The notes beneath the pieces were generated by a model. The model was not told where the DNA came from and did no database searches. It saw only the letters and a list, made by a program, of their open reading frames with translations. The translations under genes were made by a program, and so were the position numbers. Below are positions 29,183-34,751 of a DNA stretch of 34,751 nt, in pieces (within the stretch, counting starts at the first letter, position 1; the number at the start of each line of letters is the position of its first letter). Origin of the DNA: Blastococcus sp. CT_GayMR20 (GTDB taxonomy: Bacteria > Actinomycetota > Actinomycetes > Mycobacteriales > Geodermatophilaceae). The DNA lies in NCBI RefSeq assembly GCF_004570345.1, contig NZ_SPQM01000041.1, forward strand, positions 1 to 34,751, read 5' to 3'.

Positions 29183-29580
29183 TCACTGGCGCATCAATCG
29201 GAAGGTGGCTGAGCCATGATCCAGCCACATCTGAGGCGCCCTTCCTGCGACGCTACGTGCGACTGGCTTGACTCGCACGCCCGGCGAATCCTTGACCTCA
29301 AGTGCGAAAGCTAGGGTGCGGTGCGTGATCGGGATCAGCGGCTCTCTCCAAGCGCCCACGGCTCGCCGCTGATCAGCTGCAGCGGCGGGGGAATACGCCC
29401 GGCAGCGACATAACCGACGACTCGCGCCGGCCGGCCAAATCGTTCGACCCCTGGGCGGGCGTCGCCTCGCACAGCACGACATACGGACGGTCCGACCACC
29501 GGTATGTCACCCAGCAGTCGCGGAACCGCCTGGAGTAGCTGCTTCGCCGTGAAGACGCCTCGGGTCCGACCGAGCTCCAT
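29183..29580 (-). other. Possible small protein broken by a frameshift, unknown family
   Basis: From ATG 29578-29580 the minus strand reads a protein-like sequence (GVFTAKQLLQAVPRLLGDI, ARVVGYVAAGRIPPPLQLIS) to a stop at 29335. Just before the stop, removing two bases of a GAGAG repeat moves into a frame that continues PLIPITHRTLAFALEVKDSP and ends FRLMRQ at 29183. This may be one gene of about 130 residues damaged near 29340. It overlaps the patatin gene end by 74 bp, has no clear ribosome site and no family I recognise, so it is uncertain. Confidence 0.3.
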
Positions 29581-30574
29581 GATCCATCGCCGATGAGCCC
29601 GCGCGGCCGTCGAGGGCCTCGGTGGCGAGCCGGCGGCCGAGGTTGATCATCTCCTCGGCTCGGTGGAAGTCAAGGCTTCGGCAGGACGCTTTGGGGACGG
29701 TGATGAGCAGGTCAGGAGGATGCCCGGCGAGGGTGTACCTCATCACCACTGTCTGCAGTGCCTCGAGGGACATCTCTATGACGTCGAACATGCGGAGCCC
29801 GGCGGGTAGCGCCTCGAACAGTTCCTCCACTGCCTCGTCGGTCAACTCGTCACTGGTCACCGGTGCGGTCCCCCGCAGCCGACCGAGGCGTGTCGCGAGC
29901 GCGCGGATGACCTGGCGGTCGAGGACCTGGGTAGAAGTCCGTCGCCAGCCCTGGCTCCCCTCCTCCGCTGCTGTCTGTCTTCGGACTGAGACACCAACAG
30001 CCGGGGGCGCCTGTTGACCGGACAGGGAGACCGCCACGGTGACATCGGCCCGCGCGGCCGCGGTGGCCGCGATCGGTAGCGGGTTCAGCAGACCACCGTC
30101 GGCGAGCAGACGACCGTGCATCATCACGGGGGTGATGAAACCGGGCAGCGCGATCGACGCGCGGATGGCCGCGTCCAGCGGTCCCTCCTGGAACCACACC
30201 TCCCTGCGCGCACCGAGGTCGGTGGCGACCGCGGTGAATGGGATCGGCAACTCCTCGATGAGCGCTCCAGCGAGGATCTCGTTGACCTTGACGAGGATCC
30301 GCTCGGCGCGGATGGCTCCCGGCGCTCTCGTGGACAGGTCCAGTAGACGAAGCACGTCCCGTTGCCCCAGGCCGCGGACCCATTCAGAGTAGGACCCGAG
30401 ACCGCCGGCGGCGTGGAGGCCGCCGATCAGCGCGCCCATGGACGTGCCGGCGATGCTGACGATCTCGCAACCGCGTGCTTCGAGCACCTCGATGACGCCG
30501 ATGTGGGCGTACCCTCGGGCGCCGCCGCTGCCCAGCGCGAGCGCGACGCGGGTCCGTTGGGCCACGGGCTCCAT
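29507..30574 (-). CDS. Patatin-like phospholipase (RssA/YchK type)
   Basis: A 355-residue serine hydrolase. The oxyanion-hole motif GSGGARG is at 15-21, the nucleophile elbow GTSMG has S45, and the catalytic Asp is in ADGGLLNPLP (D159), i.e. the Ser-Asp dyad of patatin-like enzymes. The N-terminus and spacing are those of the RssA/NTE subgroup. The C-terminal third is helical and variable. Start ATG at 30572-30574; an upstream ATG at 30712 would add 46 residues without patatin similarity and without a ribosome site. A lipid acyl hydrolase role is expected, the substrate is unknown. Next gene upstream is a UspA remnant. Confidence 0.88.
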   Translation of the reverse strand: MEPVAQRTRVALALGSGGARGYAHIGVIEVLEARGCEIVSIAGTSMGALIGGLHAAGGLGSYSEWVRGLGQRDVLRLLDLSTRAPGAIRAERILVKVNEILAGALIEELPIPFTAVATDLGARREVWFQEGPLDAAIRASIALPGFITPVMMHGRLLADGGLLNPLPIAATAAARADVTVAVSLSGQQAPPAVGVSVRRQTAAEEGSQGWRRTSTQVLDRQVIRALATRLGRLRGTAPVTSDELTDEAVEELFEALPAGLRMFDVIEMSLEALQTVVMRYTLAGHPPDLLITVPKASCRSLDFHRAEEMINLGRRLATEALDGRAGSSAMDHGARSDPRRLHGEAATPGGSATAG

Positions 30575-30797
30575 GGTATCGGTGCTCGCGTTGCGCACCG
30601 TCCAACGGAAGTTTGCCGTGGCGGAGACAGGGCGACACGCGGCGGTAATGGCCGGCTCGCGTGCTCCCATGTGATCATGCCGATCACCGGCGATGAAGGC
30701 AGGGTTTGCCACGGCCTCCGGTGGCGATCACCAGGTCGCCTTCTCACCGTCGTCGTAGGCCCCTCCGTCGTCGTAGAAGCGAGCCAGCTTGATCACC

Positions 30798-31132
30798 TCA
30801 TGGTGGCCTCTGTCGGTGAAGCTGACTTGGGTGCTGAAGGGCCGGTTCACTCATCGCCTCCTTGAGGAGCGCACGGACCCGGGCGTCGGTGTCCGACCGG
30901 ATGCTCTCGATTCGTCCGGGTTCCAGGTCCAGGAGATAGGGATCGACCCAAGAGAGATCGGCCACGGGAAAGGTGCTGACCACCTCGAGGGAAGCGTCAG
31001 ACAGAGTGGCGGCTGCCAGCGCCCAGACCAGTGCGGCACGTTCGCCCGGAGACCCCTCAACTCTACAACGATCCGAGACGCCGGCCGGTCTCCGGGCAGG
31101 TCAGCGGCGTCTGGGGCGTTTTCCGCCGTCAT
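30798..31132 (-). pseudogene. Remnant of a UspA-family gene with a frameshift
   Basis: The minus strand reads MTAENAPDAADLPGDRPASR-IVVELR, the opening strand of a Usp domain, and then after one missing base in a G run near 31065, GSPGERAALVWALAAATLSD, ASLEVVSTFPVADLSWVDPY and DTDARVRALLKEAMSE, to a stop at 30798. Usp domains are about 140 residues with an ATP-binding motif near the C-terminus; that part is absent. The fragment is thus both frameshifted and truncated. A further stretch downstream on the minus strand (VSFTDRGHHEVIKLARFYDD, about 30720-30830) looks protein-like but is not Usp. Confidence 0.6.
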
Positions 31133-31432
31133 CGGGTCACTGCTTACCAAGAACTCGCCTTCAGCTCATCAACACACCCGATTCCGCCGCTGTCGTCTGC
31201 TCGCTCCCCCGTCGCGGCATCCGCCGTCACCTTCGGACCGCGCGGCGCCGTCCGCTCCGTTCACCGGCGCCCGCACCGGCAGCGGGGCCTTCGCCAACGA
31301 CTGGGCCGAAAGCTGGACCGCCCTGCTCCACTGCAACACCGTTGAGATCCAACACCGTCGGGCGGCAACCGAGCGCTCGGACCCCATCCAAGGGTTCCAT
31401 CCTGTGTTCGGTCAGAGGGGGAACAGATGACG

Positions 31433-31471
31433 GGGGCGGCTGCCGCTGGTCTGGTCGGCGGCAGCCGCCCC
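31433..31471 (-). terminator. Terminator hairpin after the DUF4383 gene
   Basis: Perfect 14-bp inverted repeat GGGGCGGCTGCCGC / GCGGCAGCCGCCCC with an 11-nt loop, 17 nt downstream of the stop codon at 31489. The rest of 31133-31432 shows no gene. Confidence 0.7.
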
Positions 31472-31488
31472 GCTGCCCGGCGTTCCGA

Positions 31489-31944
31489 TCAGACCCGAGA
31501 CGAGCGACCGGAGATTGCATGCCTAACCGGGCCCATGGCGATCGCCAGGCCGGCGAGAGCGCTGACCAGGTGCAGCCAGTTGTCGGCCCAGTTGATGCTG
31601 AGGAAATTCAGGGGCTCCTCCTTGCCCACGGCGAACAGGCCGTAGATGAAGGCGGCTCCATACACTACCGCCAGCAGCCAACCGTAGGCTCGCGCCTGAC
31701 TAAGCGTGCGTGCCAGCACCAGACCCGCGACACCAATCAGAATATGCACCACGTTGTGCAAAGGGTTGATGGAGAATCCGATAAGCGTCTCGTCGGTGTG
31801 CTCTGCGAAGTCGTCGAAGCCGGTGATGAAGAACCCGCTGATCCCGATGAGCAGATAGATGGCACCAATCGCCAACGCCAGCATCTGCGGCCAGGTCGTG
31901 CCGCCACGGTCTGCGGCGGTGTGGCCTGCTCGAGCTGCGGACAT
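31489..31944 (-). CDS. DUF4383 membrane protein
   Basis: A 151-residue protein with four hydrophobic helices (about 20-40, 58-80, 88-105, 122-140). The NPLHNVVHILIGVAGL segment, with its buried His, and the NWLHL motif near helix 4 are hallmarks of DUF4383 membrane proteins of actinobacteria. Function unknown. Start ATG at 31942-31944 with GGAGGAG five bases upstream; a longer frame starting at 31995 would add an unlikely basic segment. It is followed by a strong terminator, so it is probably monocistronic. Confidence 0.85.
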   Translation of the reverse strand: MSAARAGHTAADRGGTTWPQMLALAIGAIYLLIGISGFFITGFDDFAEHTDETLIGFSINPLHNVVHILIGVAGLVLARTLSQARAYGWLLAVVYGAAFIYGLFAVGKEEPLNFLSINWADNWLHLVSALAGLAIAMGPVRHAISGRSSRV

Positions 31945-32547
31945 GTCTCCTCCCGTGGTGAGTCGCGATGGCCCGGGGCGCAGGGTCCGGGCCATCCTTG
32001 CTCTACCTCGCTCGCCAGCAGTGGAAACGAGGTGCCATGGCTACAAGAGCGTGCTGAACTCGTCGCCTTCGGCGGGACCCGGCCATGCACCGGCGCAAGT
32101 CCCGCCTTCAAGGCAGCCTTACCCGCGCTACTGACAATCGGCGTTATCCACCGACGACGGCGCATCTCTCAACGTTGACCGACCAGACTCCTCGACTCGC
32201 CATCAACGATGCGGCCCCTCGACGGCGCGGCGAACCTCCATCACATCTCGCCACCCAACCTTCGAGATCGCCAGCCGACCCACCTCTTGCGCACTTGTCC
32301 GGCGTCGTCCCCCGAGTCCGTCTATTCCTCCAGGCGGAGTTCCCATTGATTAGGCCGTGCCGGCAAAGGGCTGCCGTAGGAGGATGCGTGGAAGTCAACT
32401 AGCACGGCGCCCGGTGCCGGGGGTCATGAAGGGGATCATCCCAGTACGAGACAGCGCGCCTTTGCAGACCCGACGGTTCACGCAATTGTCCCGGACTGGC
32501 GGCAGGGGGTATTCGCCAGCTCGAACCCCATACGGCCCTGGTTTGCC
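31945..32547. other. Long intergenic region before the plasmid-like module
   Basis: About 600 bp without a gene I can support. Small frames on both strands lack ribosome sites and motifs. I checked for a tRNA (a TTCGA-like piece at 32519-32528) but the T-arm does not pair, so no tRNA is called. The right end borders the tandem repeats. Confidence 0.4.
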
Positions 32548-32632
32548 CTGACGGCTGCGGACTCCTGAGGGCTGCGGTCTCCTGAGGGCTGCGGTCTCCT
32601 GACGGCTGCGGTCTCCTGACGGCTGCGGTCTA
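32548..32632. repeat. Five 17-bp tandem repeats
   Basis: Consecutive copies starting at 32548, 32565, 32582, 32599 and 32616 with the unit CTGASGGCTGCGGTCTC (S is C, G, G, C, C); copy 1 has A in place of T at position 14 and copy 5 ends in A. Spacing is exact with no gap. Iterated direct repeats of this size near a ParB-like gene resemble plasmid iterons or partition sites, but no replication gene is seen in the window. Confidence 0.85.
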
Positions 32633-32770
32633 GAACTAGAACGCCCTGACGGGCCACGCTGCGCGTGGCGCCGGCTGCGCCGTCGTCAAGGTCCGCCTAC
32701 GGCGGGCTGTCTTCTCCATCCCCCGACCCGTCCGGCAGCTCAGCGTAGGGGCCTCCCGCGCCGGCTCCTC

Positions 32771-32834
32771 CGACTGGACCAAGATCCTTCCGCCCTTCGG
32801 GCGCTCCGCTGCGGAAGCAGTCTTGGTCCAGTCG
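32771..32834. repeat. Nested inverted repeat (14-bp arms)
   Basis: Perfect 14-bp arms CGACTGGACCAAGA (32771-32784) and TCTTGGTCCAGTCG (32821-32834) enclose a second stem TTCCGC/GCGGAA (32788-32793, 32811-32816) and an inner CGCCC/GGGCG hairpin. The whole may fold into a large single-strand structure. It lies 130 nt upstream of the ArdC-like gene. An origin of transfer or of lagging-strand synthesis is possible. Confidence 0.8.
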
Positions 32835-32963
32835 TCCCCCGCCGTCGCTCCCGGCCCCTGAGCAGAGCTCTTTGCCGGACGGGCCGGGGGAATGGGTGGG
32901 AAGGACACCCCTTCCGTAGTCCCTCCGTACCGGCGTCGGCTCCGGTTCACAGGAGGGGTTCAG

Positions 32964-34025
32964 ATGACCAGCACAACCACCAGCACGACGAGGAGACGGA
33001 AGGGCACCCGGGCGCAGCTCAGCCCGGCCGACCGGGGGGCGGCCGACGCCGCCCGCGCGGCGCGGATCGCCGCGCTGCACGAGCAGATCGGCGCCCAGGT
33101 CGAACGGCTCACCGCCGACCCGCAGTGGCAGGCGATGCTCGACGCCGCCGCCAGGTTCCACCGCTACAGCCTGGGCAACCAGCTGCTGATCATGGCGCAG
33201 GCCGCCGAACGGGGCTTCACCCCGACCCGGGTGGCCGGGTTCGGCACCTGGAAGGCCGTGGGCCGCTCGGTGATCAAGGGACAGCGCGGACTCGCGGTCC
33301 TGGCCCCCTGCACCTACCGGGCCGGCAGCGACCACGACGATCCGGCCGAGGAGCGGGCCGGCGAGACCGCCGCAGGGACTAGCTGCGGCGGGCCCGCCGA
33401 CCGCGAGAACGGTACGCCCGGGCGGCGGGAGCTGCGCGGATTCCGCGTCGTGCACGTCTTCGACGTCTCCCAGACCGACGGCCAGCCGCTGCCCGAGATC
33501 AGGCCCGAGCTGCTGACCGGCGACGCCCCCGCCGCCCTTTGGGAGGCGCTCGCAGAGCAGGTCACCGCGCACGGCTACACCCTCACCCGGGCCGACTGCG
33601 CCCCGGCCAACGGCATCACCGACCCGGCCACCCGCACCGTGCGGATCCGCCCCGACGTCGACGGGGCGCAGGCGGTGAAGACCCTGGCCCACGAGCTCGC
33701 CCACATCGAATGCGGGCACACCGCCGACGGGTTCGACTATCCCGGCTGCCGGGGGCAGGCCGAGGCCGAGGCGGAGTCGGTGGCCTACATCGTCACCGCC
33801 TGGGCCGGGCTGAACTCCGGGCCCTACACGGTGCCCTACGTCGCCGCCTGGTCCGGCGGGGACACCGCCGTGCTACGGGCGGCCGCCGCAACCGTCACCA
33901 CCGCCGCCGGGCGCATCCTCGCCTCCCTCGAGGGTGACAACGACGGCGGGGACGACCCGGAACCGGCCGGCCCATCCAGCCAGCCAGCCCCGGACACCGC
34001 CGGTGTCCTGCCGGTCGCGGCGTGA
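32964..34025 (+). CDS. ArdC-like antirestriction protein / zincin metallopeptidase
   Basis: A 353-residue protein with two domains. Residues about 45-115 form the ArdC N-terminal single-strand-DNA-binding domain (FHRYSLGNQLLIMAQAA, GFGTWKAVGRSVIKGQRGLAVLAP). A central variable region with Gly/Glu-rich insert follows, then a metallopeptidase domain with HELAH at residues 243-247 and downstream acidic ligand candidates (RGQAEAEAESVAYIV). Such proteins are carried by plasmids and integrative elements; ArdC family members protect incoming DNA from restriction. Start ATG at 32964 with AGGAGGGG five bases upstream. The following gene starts close to or within its last codons, so the three right-end genes form one operon. 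Confidence 0.88.
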   Translation: MTSTTTSTTRRRKGTRAQLSPADRGAADAARAARIAALHEQIGAQVERLTADPQWQAMLDAAARFHRYSLGNQLLIMAQAAERGFTPTRVAGFGTWKAVGRSVIKGQRGLAVLAPCTYRAGSDHDDPAEERAGETAAGTSCGGPADRENGTPGRRELRGFRVVHVFDVSQTDGQPLPEIRPELLTGDAPAALWEALAEQVTAHGYTLTRADCAPANGITDPATRTVRIRPDVDGAQAVKTLAHELAHIECGHTADGFDYPGCRGQAEAEAESVAYIVTAWAGLNSGPYTVPYVAAWSGGDTAVLRAAAATVTTAAGRILASLEGDNDGGDDPEPAGPSSQPAPDTAGVLPVAA

Positions 34026-34039
34026 ACGGGAGCGCGGTC

Positions 34040-34392
34040 ATGCTCGCCGTCCTCCCCCCAGCAGCGCGGCCACCGTCGACCCGGGGCTGTCCCCCGACTG
34101 GACCGGTAGCGACCTGCGGATCAACGCAGCCGCCACCGAGGCCGCCCTGGCCCAGGCGCTGCAGAAGGCCGCCGGCCACCGGTGCCCGCTGGTCATCGAC
34201 TGCCCCGACCGCGACGCCGCCGCCGTGCTGATCGGCGTCCTCGCCCGACTGGCCACCGCCGGCGGCCTCGCCGTCGGCGTGGTCGTGCACACCGGCCCGC
34301 ACGGCTGCCAGCTACGGGCCGTGCTGCCCCGGCTGTCCGATCGCCGCTGGTGGCCCTTCTGGGCCATCCGCTCCCCCGGCGGCGCGTCATGA
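34040..34392 (+). CDS. Small unknown protein, frame broken in a C6 run
   Basis: An ATG at 34040 with GGGAG ten bases upstream starts MLAVLPPA and soon runs out of frame at six C residues (34054-34059). If one more C is present, the frame continues as SSAATVDPGLSPDWTGSDLR, then INAAATEAALAQALQKAAGH, RCPLVIDCPDRDAAAVLIGV and GPHGCQLRAVLPRLSDRRWW, to the TGA at 34390-34392. The protein of about 117 residues has a predicted alpha/beta fold and no known family; an alternative start in the second frame would lie inside the ArdC-like gene. The stop overlaps an ATG at 34389 (ATGA), so coupling with the next gene is likely. The missing base could be a sequencing error. Confidence 0.55.
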
Positions 34393-34448
34393 CCGCCGAC
34401 CCCGTCCCCCACTCCACCGACACCACCACCGAGCAAGGAGTTTCCGCC

Positions 34449-34751
34449 ATGACCACCGACAACACATCCACCTCCACCGACAGCGCGACGACCCCCGACA
34501 CCGCCGCAGAGCTGCGCGTGCAGCAGCTGGACCCCCACTCGCTGCTGGTCGACGCCAACGTGCGCCACGACACCCGCGCCGACGCCGACCTCGTCGCCAG
34601 CGTCCGCGACCTCGGAGTGCTGGTGCCGATCGTCGCCGTGCGCACCGCCGACGGGCGGCTGCGAGTCCGCCTCGGGCACCGCCGCACCCTGGCCGCCATC
34701 GAGGCCGGGCGGCCCACCGTGCCCGTCGTCGTCGCCGCCGACGAGACCGTC
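34449..34751 (+). CDS. ParB/Spo0J-like N-terminal domain protein (partial, runs off window)
   Basis: About 101 codons are visible and the frame is open to the right edge. After a Thr/Ser-rich leader of some 25 residues comes ELRVQQLDPHSLLVDANVRH, then DLGVLVPIVAVRTADGRLRV and the ParB box RLGHRRTLAAIEAG, with PVVVAAD at the end: a ParB-like nuclease/CTPase domain as found in plasmid and ICE genes. The ATG at 34449 has AAGGAG eight bases upstream; an in-frame ATG at 34389 overlapping the previous stop (ATGA) is also possible. Helix-turn-helix and C-terminal parts are outside the window, so true partition ParB versus a ParB-domain regulator cannot be decided. Confidence 0.85.
   Translation, partial: MTTDNTSTSTDSATTPDTAAELRVQQLDPHSLLVDANVRHDTRADADLVASVRDLGVLVPIVAVRTADGRLRVRLGHRRTLAAIEAGRPTVPVVVAADETV

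Noticed and set aside
32401..32540. Possible tRNA or attachment site at the edge of the plasmid-like module
   Set aside because: A TTCGA-like loop is present but flanking bases do not form a T-stem, and no anticodon or acceptor stem could be built.
32548..32632. CRISPR array
   Set aside because: The 17-bp repeats are contiguous without spacers and there are no cas genes.

Overview
This is a high-GC actinobacterial window. Evidence: strong GC bias at third codon positions, GTG starts, GTGA/ATGA start-stop overlaps, AGGAGG ribosome sites, a leaderless TANNNT-N6-GTG promoter, an actinobacterial IS701-type transposase and a mycothiol-type redox pair. A soil or rock actinomycete (for example of the Geodermatophilaceae type) would fit, but the genus cannot be fixed from the sequence alone.

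Layout. (1) 1-5.3 kb, minus strand: a chaperone block reading dnaK > grpE > dnaJ (partial), preceded by a zinc-ribbon protein, an Hsp20, an HdeD-like membrane protein and a 53-residue membrane peptide. (2) 5.4-10 kb: an IS701-type element with a frameshifted transposase tail, a GAF-like/SpoIIE (RsbU-type) phosphatase, remnants of glgX and kup, and an intact leaderless HAD phosphatase. (3) 10-16.7 kb, minus strand: Dps, DUF2267, a single-Cys glutaredoxin-like protein, a 1-Cys peroxiredoxin, a second Hsp20, a type II NADH dehydrogenase and FtsH. A frameshifted tandem UspA (17.0-17.9 kb) is divergent from ftsH. (4) 18.2-23.8 kb, plus strand: a TPP riboswitch and a tightly overlapping thiamin operon, cytX-thiE-thiO-thiS-thiG-tenI-thiD, with no thiC. 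(5) 23.9-32 kb: a remnant of the same IS701-type element, a YflT-like stress protein, a second DUF2267, a second small zinc-ribbon protein, a second SpoIIE phosphatase, an RsbW-like anti-sigma kinase, a patatin-like hydrolase, a UspA remnant and a DUF4383 membrane protein. (6) 32.5 kb to the end: five 17-bp tandem repeats and a nested 14-bp inverted repeat, followed by an ArdC-like antirestriction/metallopeptidase, a small unknown protein and the start of a ParB-like protein. This looks like the edge of a plasmid-like or integrative element.

How it fits together: regions 1, 3 and 5 form a stress/dormancy neighbourhood covering protein folding and turnover, iron and peroxide handling, universal stress proteins and partner-switching regulators. 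Several families occur twice (Hsp20, DUF2267, SpoIIE phosphatase, UspA, IS701, small zinc ribbons). The hdeD-like and second hsp20 genes share an upstream motif, AATCTAT-N8-CTGCAGGTTT, that may mark a small regulon. The thiamin operon makes the thiazole half by the glycine-oxidase route and appears to depend on imported HMP or on a thiC elsewhere. Frameshifts were found only in accessory or duplicated genes, and nearly all look like loss of one G or C in a short run.
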